From assembly GCF_029203305.1 (NCBI RefSeq), contig NC_089463.1:823001-887000 (forward strand): a DNA stretch of 64,000 nt, in the 5' to 3' direction. Within the stretch, counting starts at the first letter, position 1. The number at the start of each line of letters is the position of its first letter. This DNA comes from Yamadazyma tenuis. Its lineage: Eukaryota > Ascomycota > Pichiomycetes > Serinales > Debaryomycetaceae. Both the position numbers and the translations under genes were made by a program. Below the pieces are notes generated by a model. The model ran no database searches. It saw only the letters and a program-made list of their open reading frames with translations, and was not told where the DNA came from. This document shows, piece by piece, positions 18,438 to 27,055 of the stretch.

Positions 18438-20078
18438 CTAATATCCCAACGTTACCTTGATAGTGAAACTTACAAGGAAAGGTAACGTGATGAACAATAC
18501 GGCGTATTGGGAAATCAAAGCGGCTGCTAAGCAGTCCATTTGTATGTGATCTTCCGAATTTGGATCTGTGTAGAAAGCAGTAAAGTACACCAAGGCCGTC
18601 GCATTGGGTAAGCCGAACTCCAACACCGATATGAATCGAATCAACTTATTCCCATCGTACCACCCGGCCCTGTTCAAGCCTGCAACCAATCCTACTCCAA
18701 CCATTGGTAAGAGGACAAGACGGAATAGTACAATTCCCAACACGGTTTTATAAAAGCCCTTAGGCATTCCCTTGAGGTCAAGTCGAGAAATCGTGGCTCC
18801 TAGCAAGAGTAATCCAAGAGGTACTGAGGCCTGACCCATGTACAGGGCTGTGTCCAATAGAAATGATAAAGGAGGTAAGCCATCTGGAGCGTCTGGGATA
18901 GAAAATGCCAGACTGACAAACAACGCCTTTAGTGGAGGAGCCATTGCCACAGCAAGTGCCAAGATCAACGATATTGACACCGGTGCAAGGGTGTTTTTCA
19001 AAATCGAATAGAGACGTTGACGAACTTTGGAGGTGACAACTTCAATTTTAGATGCATTAGTCAAGGGTTTGCTGAGAGACTCACCTCCCACCATGATGGC
19101 GGGACCTATGGTATCACTTCCCAAGGTGATCATTCTCTGGACCCCACTGAGATTAGAATTGTCATTTAAACGGTCATATTCCGAATATTCATTAATGACA
19201 TCGCCTATGTCTTGTGACTTCATGGACCTCAAGTCTCTGCTTCGAATGGGCAAAAGACTGGCGGTGCCAATCCGGTGAGAGAGACGCTGTGATCCGGTGC
19301 GGTAGGTTTCTTCACCAAGATTTGTTGGAAGCGGGACCTCCACCATTTGGTTCGAGGGCAATGAGCTGGATATCGACAAGGCATCGTCGTAAGAGTCGGC
19401 ATCTTCGGGGGTTCGTACCACCGGGGTTGGTGCCTGAAAATTGGAGTCGCTATGCCTGTGTTTTTCACTGGGTGTAGATGCATTAGAGGAGATGGTATCG
19501 TGGGTGTGGCGGGCCGAGGCCGTGTCCGAGCCCGAGCCTATCACCTTTTCGTCATCATCTTCATCCCTGAAATCCCACTGGATCAACGCATAGAGTCCGA
19601 GGGTAAACTGGTAGAAGGCCTGAGCAGCAAGGAAAATACACACGTAGGCAACGCCCTTATCACCTTCTGACTCGGAGAAGACCATACCGCCGTTTGTGAG
19701 GGTTTGGACGTATGCTATGGGTAAGTCCGAAATGTTGGGGAAGAGCCCCACTGAAAGTAAACCTCCCAACCATCGTTTAGGAGAACGGGTGACAATGTAG
19801 GTGATATATGCAAAGAGAATCCCAACTCCAAAAAGCACGGTGGCAGTGAAGAAGATGATTCCCACAGACTTGATATCGGAGCTTGCGAGGTTCTTAACGA
19901 TGTTGGTGAAGATCAAACAGGGTAAAATTGCGGTGACAATAGCGTCTGAGATGTCTCTGCAAGTGGAGACGGTAAGTACATTTCGTTTTGCGAGGATAAA
20001 CCCTATGCCGGTGATTATGTATATCTTAAAGATGGGCTTGACGGCCGAATAGATGATCAGGCCTAGCGCTACCGCCAT
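18438..20078 (-). CDS. ECM3: PIN/auxin-efflux-carrier-like membrane protein, Ecm3 family
   Basis: A 546-residue member of the auxin-efflux-carrier (membrane transport protein) family, which includes yeast Ecm3 and Ynl095c. Fungal members are thought to sit in the ER; their substrate is unknown. Five hydrophobic segments lie within about residues 5-165 (IYIITGIGFILAKRNVLTV, then the family-typical LPCLIFTNIVKNL). A disordered Ser/Thr-rich loop of about 190 residues follows, and five more segments occupy about 365-546. The LFPNISDLPIAYVQTL region matches the conserved GN-type substrate-site block. The C-terminal half contains SVPLGLLLLGATISRLDL and EFGLPNATALVYFTAFY. Ecm3 and its paralogue Ynl095c cannot be told apart here. 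Confidence 0.85.
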   Translation of the reverse strand: MAVALGLIIYSAVKPIFKIYIITGIGFILAKRNVLTVSTCRDISDAIVTAILPCLIFTNIVKNLASSDIKSVGIIFFTATVLFGVGILFAYITYIVTRSPKRWLGGLLSVGLFPNISDLPIAYVQTLTNGGMVFSESEGDKGVAYVCIFLAAQAFYQFTLGLYALIQWDFRDEDDDEKVIGSGSDTASARHTHDTISSNASTPSEKHRHSDSNFQAPTPVVRTPEDADSYDDALSISSSLPSNQMVEVPLPTNLGEETYRTGSQRLSHRIGTASLLPIRSRDLRSMKSQDIGDVINEYSEYDRLNDNSNLSGVQRMITLGSDTIGPAIMVGGESLSKPLTNASKIEVVTSKVRQRLYSILKNTLAPVSISLILALAVAMAPPLKALFVSLAFSIPDAPDGLPPLSFLLDTALYMGQASVPLGLLLLGATISRLDLKGMPKGFYKTVLGIVLFRLVLLPMVGVGLVAGLNRAGWYDGNKLIRFISVLEFGLPNATALVYFTAFYTDPNSEDHIQMDCLAAALISQYAVLFITLPFLVSFTIKVTLGY

Positions 20079-20530
20079 GTTTGTGGGTAATGTGAAAGTG
20101 GTGTGAAGATTATTGATATGTCAAACTAAAAAATAGCCTCGCGGGTGATAGCGTCCAGTGAGGGACGTGATGGACGGGGACACAAAAGGGCTGCGGCGAT
20201 TTTATGGTGCAAACACCAGTGGGAGGCTGGTGCGGTGGGCGAGTGTGCGGATGGCGTGTTTGTGGTTGGTCTGTTTGTGGTTGGTGGAGTGTGGACGGTG
20301 TGTTTGTCTTTGTGGTTGGTGGAGTGTGGACGGAGTGGTGGAGTACGGTCGTGGACGCATCCCCCTATATAATTCTACGACATACTAATAAAATACGTTA
20401 TTAAACAACCAAACATACCATATAATAATAGCATCCATCACTAAATAACCAAGCATTCACACAATCCTACGACATTAACAAATCTATCATTATTAAACAC
20501 ATATAACCCATAACTCATTACACACCTTCC
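20079..20530. other. Intergenic with G-rich repeats, then AT-rich tract
   Basis: 452 bp upstream of the ECM3-like gene. The left half is strikingly GT-rich on the plus strand and contains the direct repeats listed at 20259-20333. The right half (about 20355-20520) switches abruptly to AT-rich sequence with runs such as aaataaccaa. The plus-strand reading frames here are a by-product of this composition and do not look coding. Confidence 0.45.
20259..20333. repeat. GT-rich direct repeats, period 35 bp
   Basis: Two identical 25-bp copies occupy 20274-20298 and 20309-20333; each starts tttgtggttggtgg and ends tgtggacgg. A partial 12-bp copy (tttgtggttggt) precedes them at 20259-20270. All guanines lie on one strand, as in telomere-like or Rap1-bound sequence, but no known telomere repeat unit is matched. 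Confidence 0.75.
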
Positions 20531-21088
20531 CTAAATGAAAGCACCAGGTGCACGGACTTGCACGTCCACTACCTTAAGCTGGCTCAGCTTTTGGTGGTCG
20601 TTGCCGTTGTGGGAATAACTAATAGTAATCACATCGTGGACTTTGTTCACCACTTGTTCTTGTTCAACATCCACATACCCGTAGAGGACTAACATCTCTT
20701 CGTCCAGAAGCCCTTCTGGTGAGTCTGTTGGCAGTGGTTGTGGTTGCAATTCAGTCTGATGGTCAGAAAAAATAGACGACCGACTCGACCTATCTGACCC
20801 ATACGAGTTGTAGTCAATGGAACTCGAGTCCAGAAGTCCTAGGTCTGGCGAGTCAGGAATTTCAATGGGTTTCTGGTTGAGGAGTCTGGCTGGAGATCTG
20901 GCTGGTAACTGGATATCATCTTGTTGTATAGGGTCCATGGTGGGATGAGGGTCTTCAAGGTAGTCGTCCACAACAAACGAGAGGTACTCTTGCACAAGCT
21001 TATAATCTTCCAAAAGAGTGGATTCTTCAGAGAGGCAGTTGGAAAGATTATATAGGCTGGTGCTGGAATTGCTGATTGCTAAGCTCAT
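20531..21088 (-). CDS. Orphan acidic protein, 185 aa, under a perfect early-cell-cycle box
   Basis: The frame starts at ATG 21088 (MSLAISNSSTSLYNLSNCLS) and runs 185 residues. The N-terminal 50 residues look helical and acidic (EDYKLVQEYLSFVVDDYLED). The middle is Ser/Asp/Pro-rich with SP motifs (ARSPARLL, PDSPDLGLL, PTDSPEGLL), which are candidate CDK sites. The C-terminal 60 residues look more ordered (EEMLVLYGYVDVEQEQVV, then QLKVVDVQVRAPGAFI). I recognise no family. A perfect ECB element lies 214 bp upstream, so M/G1-phase expression is a reasonable inference. Same strand as ECM3-like and POB3. Confidence 0.65.
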   Translation of the reverse strand: MSLAISNSSTSLYNLSNCLSEESTLLEDYKLVQEYLSFVVDDYLEDPHPTMDPIQQDDIQLPARSPARLLNQKPIEIPDSPDLGLLDSSSIDYNSYGSDRSSRSSIFSDHQTELQPQPLPTDSPEGLLDEEMLVLYGYVDVEQEQVVNKVHDVITISYSHNGNDHQKLSQLKVVDVQVRAPGAFI

Positions 21089-21258
21089 GCTTTCTGCGGA
21101 GGATTAGGGGCTGTATGCAAAACAAACAACAAACTAGAAAGGAACAATATTTTTTGTGGTCAGACTATAGATAGTTTGCAATTAATGCATTCAACTCTAA
21201 ACCCGTTTATTGACAGGGGTGCTGGCTCTGTAGTCCTTTTTTGAAAAAACTTCAACTG

Positions 21259-21276
21259 ATGATAATTAATTATCAT
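21259..21276. repeat. 18-bp perfect AT-rich palindrome
   Basis: ATGATAATTAATTATCAT is exactly self-complementary and lies 25 bp from the ECB, 171 bp upstream of the orphan start codon. It could be a dimer-binding operator or simply an AT-rich chance palindrome. Confidence 0.7.
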
Positions 21277-21301
21277 AGTTTGAAAATCATGCTTGCAAAA
21301 T

Positions 21302-21317
21302 TTTCCCGATTAGGAAA
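21302..21317. promoter_or_regulatory. Early cell-cycle box (Mcm1-type site)
   Basis: TTTCCCGATTAGGAAA fits the ECB consensus TTTCCCNNTNAGGAAA at every fixed position and also the general Mcm1 site. In S. cerevisiae such boxes, bound by Mcm1 with Yox1/Yhp1, drive M/G1 transcription. The only gene reading away from it is the orphan at 20531-21088, because POB3 ends toward it. Confidence 0.75.
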
Positions 21318-21705
21318 AGATATTATTTGCAGAGACACTAAACCGTTTCCGGTTAACACGGGGCTAAGGCCGCGAATTAGCGTAACTAGCCAGCCATTCT
21401 CATGCACAAGCGAATGAACCCTTTTAGCCATATGTGATGTATAATATTCCTAAAGCCCATTGTAGGGCTTGGCAAAGATGCCCACATTCCGCCTGGTATT
21501 GCCATTTTTTGGCCAGTTTTTTTTCCCAGCCACAAAGTCTGAATACCACCAGCTGCAACCAAATTCAACAATCGATCAAGATGGAGTACTGTGTTGCAAC
21601 AATATATCAGGTGGCTATCTCAAGACCATAGTTCACTTTTATTATGTTTGTTTTGTGTACTCAAACTACTAAATTTATTTATTATACAATGACATCGGGA
21701 CCACC

Positions 21706-23346
21706 TTAACTCTTGGTCTTCTTCTTAGCAGGCTCGCCCCCTTCGCTCATATTCTCATCATCCGATCCACTAAGGCTAGCGTCCGAGTCGAACTCTTCGG
21801 CTGGGTCACTATCAGACCCACTGTTGAAATCACCATCTTCTTCTGACTCCTCTTCTCCAGCACTACCCATGTCAATATCAGCATCATCATCGTCTTCGTC
21901 ATCATCAGCTGCTTCGTTCAAAGCTTTAGCCATCATAGCCTTGGCCACCTTTTCTTCATTTTTAATTCTCAATCCCTTTTGTACACAATAGCTTTCAATG
22001 CTCGCTTGTTCTTCCCTGTCGATGCTTCCAAACACGTGAGACTGGTTGGAGCTCCTCAAGTTGATCTCCAAGTCAAAGGTTCTGGAAGCGGAAACACCGG
22101 TTCCAGTACGTGACATGACAATATTGCTCACCTCGGAGAATGGTATATAAACAGTGGGCTTGGTCACAAATAAAAAGCATCTGTCCAAAGGATACAAGTA
22201 CCCTTCGGAGGCCTTTAAGTTACAAGCAACTCCTGGTTGTAAGAACCGAGATTGGAAGGATCCAGGAGCTATTAATCTTCTTTCAGTCAACCCTTTAAAA
22301 CAGTGGGACATCACCAAATGGGTTTCAGCATCGTAACGCTTCTTTAATTTACCTTCGTACTTGGACTTGTAATCCTCTTCAGAAAGATTCAACTCCACTT
22401 CGATTTCCTCTTCTCTAGCAAATTGTAATACCAAAAATGGATATCTGGTTTGGCCCTGTCTTAGTGGGGGATCGATTTGCAATACCACCAAATGGTGCGT
22501 TTCATCTGGCTTGGGTAACGAAAAAATCCGCTCGATTTGCTTGTATTGGATCTTGTAGTCATAAGTCTTACCACGCAATCTCAAAGATGTTGGATACATG
22601 TCGATATCGTAACGACCTCTTGGAGTTAAGAACAACACATCGCTGAACGAAACAATTGCTTCTCCGGCAACTTGGCCAATGTTAGCATTGTCTTTCAATT
22701 GCTCATAGAATACTGATGCTGCACTAATTTCTTCAATCTCGGCCTCTTCGTGTTCTTTTTCTTCCCCTTCTTCATTCTTCACTTTCGTGACTGTCTTGGT
22801 TTCATTTTCCACCACACCTGGAACATAGAATCTCATTTCCACCAACTCGTCACCTGCTTTGGAAGCAGAAGTTTCCAAATTCAATTCTACAGCGACCTCA
22901 TTCTTACCCGTTAAGTTCGAATTGTTGATCTCCGAATAAGGAATTTCGAAACTGGGCTTTCCGTTGATGGAAAAGATCAATTCATTCCTAGCCAAGTCGG
23001 TCTTGCCCCAATTCCATCCTCTTAATGAATGCTCCTTATGTTCCAAGGACATTTGAAAATTTCTTTGCAACTCTTGTTTGAGCTCGGCAAAGTTCTCCGA
23101 GTCAAATCCATCGAGACTTACCACTCCTTTATTTTTGGTTTGAACTCTCAATTCGTAACCTCTTGAGCCTCTAGACCACATAAATGATAAGATTTCTTCA
23201 GAGGGTAACAAGAACGGCTGGTTGGTTTGAGCACCATTTGCACCAGTTGAGGAGGCTTTCCAGCCTAAACCTGAGTCTGCAATTCTCATACGACCATTGG
23301 TACGTGATTGATTCAAGTATATCCTTTCAAAATCCACATTTGGCAT
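21706..23346 (-). CDS. POB3: FACT complex subunit Pob3
   Basis: Pob3 is the SSRP1-like partner of Spt16 in FACT, a histone chaperone for transcription and replication. The ATG at 23346 (MPNVDFERIYLNQSRTNGR) is chosen because Pob3 proteins begin this way; the 44 upstream in-frame codons start with GTG and lie across the promoter. The product is 546 residues, against about 550 usual. The N-terminal dimerisation domain includes RIADSGLGWK and HSLRGWNWGKTDLARNE. The tandem PH domain core lies at about 220-440 with VLFLTPRGRYDIDMYPTSLR and SYDY-type loops. The C-terminal 75 residues are the expected acidic tail ending KKKTKS, with no HMG box. MCB and SCB elements lie upstream. Divergent from HOM2. 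Confidence 0.95.
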   Translation of the reverse strand: MPNVDFERIYLNQSRTNGRMRIADSGLGWKASSTGANGAQTNQPFLLPSEEILSFMWSRGSRGYELRVQTKNKGVVSLDGFDSENFAELKQELQRNFQMSLEHKEHSLRGWNWGKTDLARNELIFSINGKPSFEIPYSEINNSNLTGKNEVAVELNLETSASKAGDELVEMRFYVPGVVENETKTVTKVKNEEGEEKEHEEAEIEEISAASVFYEQLKDNANIGQVAGEAIVSFSDVLFLTPRGRYDIDMYPTSLRLRGKTYDYKIQYKQIERIFSLPKPDETHHLVVLQIDPPLRQGQTRYPFLVLQFAREEEIEVELNLSEEDYKSKYEGKLKKRYDAETHLVMSHCFKGLTERRLIAPGSFQSRFLQPGVACNLKASEGYLYPLDRCFLFVTKPTVYIPFSEVSNIVMSRTGTGVSASRTFDLEINLRSSNQSHVFGSIDREEQASIESYCVQKGLRIKNEEKVAKAMMAKALNEAADDDEDDDDADIDMGSAGEEESEEDGDFNSGSDSDPAEEFDSDASLSGSDDENMSEGGEPAKKKTKS

Positions 23347-23386
23347 GTTGAAAATGTGTTGTTCGAGGTGAAAGATTTTTGCTGTT

Positions 23387-23392
23387 ACGCGT
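23387..23392. promoter_or_regulatory. MCB element (ACGCGT) upstream of POB3
   Basis: ACGCGT, the MluI cell-cycle box bound by Mbp1/Swi6, lies 41 bp upstream of the POB3 ATG. It fits the G1/S expression known for FACT and other replication genes in yeasts. It is also 208 bp from the divergent HOM2 start. Confidence 0.65.
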
Positions 23393-23414
23393 TGAAGTGA
23401 AAGCCAGGTGCGCG

Positions 23415-23422
23415 CGCGAAAA
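23415..23422. promoter_or_regulatory. SCB-like element (CGCGAAAA)
   Basis: CGCGAAAA matches the Swi4/Swi6 cell-cycle box core CNCGAAA and lies 23 bp beyond the MCB, within an alternating cgcgcgcg run. Together the two sites support G1/S control of POB3. Confidence 0.5.
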
Positions 23423-23530
23423 ACTAAATGCTTTCGCCTAGGTCGAAGTGGGGCCAAAGCACCGCGAAGTTGTGCCAACTCTCGCTATTTTTCCTCCTCC
23501 CATCCCTACCTCACCCTCGCCGGTACCGCA

Positions 23531-23538
23531 ATGACTCA
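23531..23538. promoter_or_regulatory. Gcn4 site upstream of HOM2
   Basis: ATGACTCA is a full Gcn4 recognition octamer, 62 bp upstream of the HOM2 ATG; a second half-type site, GACTCAT, follows at 23552-23558. General amino-acid control of HOM2 through Gcn4 is established in S. cerevisiae, so conservation here is expected. Confidence 0.75.
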
Positions 23539-23599
23539 AATACAATCTATCGACTCATACCCAAAAATTTTCCCACTAACGTTTTTCTAATAGATTATT

Positions 23600-24697
23600 A
23601 TGGCATTAAAAAAAGCCGGTGTTTTAGGAGCAACAGGATCCGTGGGTCAGAGATTCATCTTGTTGTTGGCCGACCATCCTGAATTTGAACTCTATGCCTT
23701 GGGTGCCTCCAGTCGTTCTTCTGGAAAGGCTTATAAAGACGCTGTCAAATGGAAACAAACTTCATTATTACCTGCCAAAGCCCAAGATCTCGTGGTTACC
23801 GAATGCAAGCCTGAGGGCCGCTTCGCTGAGTGTGATGTAGTGTTCTCTGGGTTAGACTCCGATGTCGCTGGAGAAGTTGAAAAGGCATTCTCTGAAAAGG
23901 GTTTGGCAGTTATTTCTAACGCCAAAAACTATAGAAGAGCCGAAGACGTTCCGTTGATCGTTCCTATAGTCAACACCGACCACTTGTCGGTGGTGGAAAA
24001 ACGGGTTAAAGATGCCCGTGCCAAAGGAGAGCCAAAATCTGGGTTCATTGTGTGTATCTCCAACTGTTCTACAGCCGGTTTGGTAGCTCCATTGAAACCT
24101 TTAGTGGATGCTTACGGTCCGATCGACTTATTGACTGCCACCACTCTCCAAGCCATTTCTGGAGCCGGATTTTCACCTGGGGTGCTGGGAATCGATGTAT
24201 TGGACAATGTAGTACCATTTATTTCAGGAGAAGAAGAGAAGATGGAGTGGGAAACCAAAAAGATTTTGGGAACCGTCAACGCTGCTCAAACCGGGTTCGA
24301 CTTGATCCCTGAGTCATCCATGAAGGTCAGTGCCCAATGTAATAGAATTGCTGTTAGTGATGGGCACACAGAGTGTATTTCCTTGAGATTCAAGTCCGAT
24401 AAAAAGCCAACTGTGGACGAACTTAAGCAGACTTTGAGAAACTATCAGTGTGAAGCATTCAAGTTGGGATGTCCTTCCGCCCCCAAGAACACCATCCATG
24501 TATTGGAAGAAGAGGACAGACCTCAACCCAGATTGGATAGGGACAGAGACAATGGGTATGGGGTTTCGGTGGGAAGAGTAAGAGAAGACCCTGTTTTGGA
24601 CTTTAAGATGGTGGTATTGTCACACAACACGGTTATTGGAGCTGCCGGTGCTGGTGTCTTGATTGCCGAGATTTTGAATGCCAAAAACGTTATTTAG
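23600..24697 (+). CDS. HOM2: Aspartate-semialdehyde dehydrogenase
   Basis: Hom2 makes aspartate semialdehyde from aspartyl phosphate with NADPH, the second step of the threonine/methionine branch. The 365-residue length equals that of the S. cerevisiae enzyme. The NADP-binding loop is GVLGATGSVGQRF (residues 7-19) and the catalytic cysteine is Cys156 in CISNCSTAG. Other family blocks include AISGAGFSPG and the substrate-region segment RIAVSDGHTECISLRF. Start is the first ATG, 253 bp from the divergent POB3 start. The stop codon lies only 6 bp before the first ATG of RKM5. Confidence 0.97.
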   Translation: MALKKAGVLGATGSVGQRFILLLADHPEFELYALGASSRSSGKAYKDAVKWKQTSLLPAKAQDLVVTECKPEGRFAECDVVFSGLDSDVAGEVEKAFSEKGLAVISNAKNYRRAEDVPLIVPIVNTDHLSVVEKRVKDARAKGEPKSGFIVCISNCSTAGLVAPLKPLVDAYGPIDLLTATTLQAISGAGFSPGVLGIDVLDNVVPFISGEEEKMEWETKKILGTVNAAQTGFDLIPESSMKVSAQCNRIAVSDGHTECISLRFKSDKKPTVDELKQTLRNYQCEAFKLGCPSAPKNTIHVLEEEDRPQPRLDRDRDNGYGVSVGRVREDPVLDFKMVVLSHNTVIGAAGAGVLIAEILNAKNVI

Positions 24698-24703
24698 TTA
24701 CAT

Positions 24704-25549
24704 ATGCTAGAGGTTTTAATGCAAATCATCGCGAACAACCAAATCTTCGCAATGCTCATACAATCAATATTGTCCCGTTTAGAACCCATCAGCCCATGTC
24801 AGGTATCTGATCACGTGTTCGAACTCTACCTGGAGCGCCTGGTCCAGAATCAGGACTTGGGGTACGTCGATCGGACCCAAAACCATATTTCTTTCACTCT
24901 TCCCCTTTGTGATATCGACTTAACTATCACCCAGTCACTCTCACAACTTTCATCCCTGGGCTCTTCCACTGGTTTTGTGTGTTGGAGCACTAGCCTGAAA
25001 CTTGTGGACTGGATATTAGGTGACAAGAGATGCCCATTTGGTCCGTACTTCTCGCTGGCACAGTTGGATGTCTTGGAGTTGGGGGCCGGGGTAGGAGGTA
25101 TATGTGGTTCAGTATTAGGTCCACACAGCAAACGGTACGTGTGCTCGGATCAGAAACTCCTCTTGAAGCTTCTCCGTGTGAATCTTGAACAGAATGCTCC
25201 TCAAACTGATATTGGCGTGGTGGAGTTGGACTGGGAGTATTTGCCCCAGGGCTTGGAAAATTATTATACCGCTACAGAGCCAGGAAATACGCCAGACTTG
25301 GTACTAGCTTGTGACACTATCTATAATGAGTATTTGATTCCGTTCTTCCTTCGAGCACTAGACCTGGTAATGTCTCATCAGACTGTGTGCATAGTTGCCG
25401 TGCAAATGCGAGACGATATAACTCTTGAAGCTTTTGTCAGCCAGACGGTGGAAATGGAATTCGATCTCTACACTGTGCGACAGGAGGACTTGTCAGATCA
25501 GTTGTCACGTGGCTACGTTGTGTACGGTATCACAAGGTCCCAATCATAG
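24704..25549 (+). CDS. RKM5: Ribosomal protein lysine methyltransferase Rkm5
   Basis: Rkm5 is a seven-beta-strand (family 21-type) methyltransferase that methylates a lysine of ribosomal protein L1 (Rpl1a/b). The 281-residue frame has a SAM motif I at VLELGAGVGGICGSVLG (about residue 126) and the motif-post-I acidic segment VCSDQKLLLKLLRVNLEQN. The family-typical DTIYNEYLIPFFLRALDL block lies near residue 205, and TGFVCWSTSLKLVDWIL precedes the core. The longest ATG start is given; Met17 at 24752 (MLIQSILSRLEP) aligns better with the S. cerevisiae N-terminus and may be the true start. The product is shorter than S. cerevisiae Rkm5 (367), mainly through shorter loops. Confidence 0.8.
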   Translation: MLEVLMQIIANNQIFAMLIQSILSRLEPISPCQVSDHVFELYLERLVQNQDLGYVDRTQNHISFTLPLCDIDLTITQSLSQLSSLGSSTGFVCWSTSLKLVDWILGDKRCPFGPYFSLAQLDVLELGAGVGGICGSVLGPHSKRYVCSDQKLLLKLLRVNLEQNAPQTDIGVVELDWEYLPQGLENYYTATEPGNTPDLVLACDTIYNEYLIPFFLRALDLVMSHQTVCIVAVQMRDDITLEAFVSQTVEMEFDLYTVRQEDLSDQLSRGYVVYGITRSQS

Positions 25550-25684
25550 TTTTTGCAGCTAACGGGTTTTGCGAAGCCATAGAAGATTTCGCATTTATCG
25601 AGCATCGAAAATTTTGTTTAATTCAAACATACAACACCTGGAACACCTGTTCAATCCATCTAAAACTTCCTGTTTCACCGGACA

Positions 25685-27055
25685 ATGTCTGATAATCCAC
25701 CCCTTGAGGAGAGAAATATATCATTGCCCCAGTCGACTACTGAAATAGTCCCAGAAATCGACGACGGACATGACTCTAAAAGAGTTAAACGCGAGAGTCC
25801 TCAACCAGGGGAAACCCTGAAGATAGTCACCTTACCCGTGGCGGTGGAGACTGCGGCAGTGCCAGTGTTTAGTTCCAAAGATCCGGATACGCCCGCTGTC
25901 TCTGTGCCTCCATCAACTACTGAACCAACTATAACGACGGAACTGACCTCATCGACTCAGCAGGAGGTGGAAAACAACCAAGAGAATCCAGCCGTAGAGC
26001 CCTCGGAAACCACTGCACCCGTTGAAGTAGTAGCCGCTGAAAATGGTGATTCTCCGAAGCAAGAAAAGACTATCAGCGAAGAAACTCCATTAGCTGGTGC
26101 TGAAGAGCCGGCCAAAGATGCTGCTGAAACAAGCACGACAGTAGTGGCACAAGAAGATGAGTTCGACGTGTCTCGATTGAAGCCCTTAAAGACCAAAGAC
26201 CAAATAATTGAACTCATCAAGTGTTTCTTCCCTAATCGCAGACATTTGGGGTCGCTTGTTTATAACCCAACCACTACTTGGCTCACATTACAAACATCTC
26301 AACTCACGGGCTTAAAAGACGAACATTTTGAGAAATTTGAGGACCTTAGAGAATCTTACCGAGAGAAGTTGAAGGATGAGCACTACGCCAACTCGATAAA
26401 GTATATACCAATGATTCCCCCCTTGCCCATGGACTACATCAACTATCTTCTTGAAGTAAAAATTCCTTCTAGATTTGTCAAAAGCTTCGTCCAAGGATTG
26501 GAAACGGGTGATGTTGCGAACAAAAGAGAGATATGGGGTGGCAAGCATGGAATCTACACCGATGACTCCAATATCCTCACTATGTTAGCCCATTTGGGGT
26601 TCTTTGAAGAAAACGGGAAGTTGGACTTGACGGGCTGGAACCCAAAATGGAGTCCTCTGGACGTGATTTTCCCCAGGATCAACCAAGAAAACCACATAAA
26701 GGGAGACTTGTCAGTAACCTTAATGCTATTACCGACACTTTCTGAATACAAATCGGTCTACGCCCATGGAATCAACACTCGGACCTGGAACAAACTCAAC
26801 AAGCACAGCGGGCTCTCAATGGCCGTGTACAACATAAAATGGGAAATTGATGGTAGCTACTTACGAGATAAATCTTTCTTCAAACGGTACCAAACCGAAG
26901 TTGCCTACGACTTGAAGTACTTGAAACAACTGGAAGAAGCCGGTGATGGCTGGACTTTTGATGTCAAATATTATCACCAATTAAAGGAAAAGTACAAGAA
27001 CATGGAGACTGAGAAGAATACCGACACCAAAGTGCCCGAGCCAGTCACAGAATAA
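25685..27055 (+). CDS. RXT3: Rpd3L histone deacetylase complex subunit Rxt3
   Basis: Rxt3 is a subunit of the large Rpd3 histone deacetylase complex. The first 165 residues are acidic, Thr/Val/Pro-rich and disordered, with an SKRVKRESP patch near residue 32 that could be a nuclear signal. The Rxt3 domain follows: LGSLVYNPTTTW near 192, IPMIPPLPMDYINYLLEVKI near 240, then the diagnostic KREIWGGKHGIYTDDSN near 280 and LAHLGFFEENGKLDLTGWNP. The product, 456 residues, is longer than the S. cerevisiae protein (294) because of the N-terminal extension. Start is the first ATG after an AT-rich leader. Confidence 0.85.
   Translation: MSDNPPLEERNISLPQSTTEIVPEIDDGHDSKRVKRESPQPGETLKIVTLPVAVETAAVPVFSSKDPDTPAVSVPPSTTEPTITTELTSSTQQEVENNQENPAVEPSETTAPVEVVAAENGDSPKQEKTISEETPLAGAEEPAKDAAETSTTVVAQEDEFDVSRLKPLKTKDQIIELIKCFFPNRRHLGSLVYNPTTTWLTLQTSQLTGLKDEHFEKFEDLRESYREKLKDEHYANSIKYIPMIPPLPMDYINYLLEVKIPSRFVKSFVQGLETGDVANKREIWGGKHGIYTDDSNILTMLAHLGFFEENGKLDLTGWNPKWSPLDVIFPRINQENHIKGDLSVTLMLLPTLSEYKSVYAHGINTRTWNKLNKHSGLSMAVYNIKWEIDGSYLRDKSFFKRYQTEVAYDLKYLKQLEEAGDGWTFDVKYYHQLKEKYKNMETEKNTDTKVPEPVTE

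Larger units (their letters stand above)
21089..21705. other. Intergenic promoter region of the orphan gene
   Basis: 617 bp between the orphan's start and the POB3 stop. It contains the 18-bp palindrome at 21259-21276 and the ECB at 21302-21317. The remaining short frames, 21386-21631, read like non-coding sequence. Confidence 0.5.

Noticed and set aside
20145..20404. Three overlapping plus-strand ORFs of about 70 codons (Val/Trp/Gly/Cys-rich)
   Set aside because: All three arise from the GT-rich repeat in different frames and have no gene-like composition.
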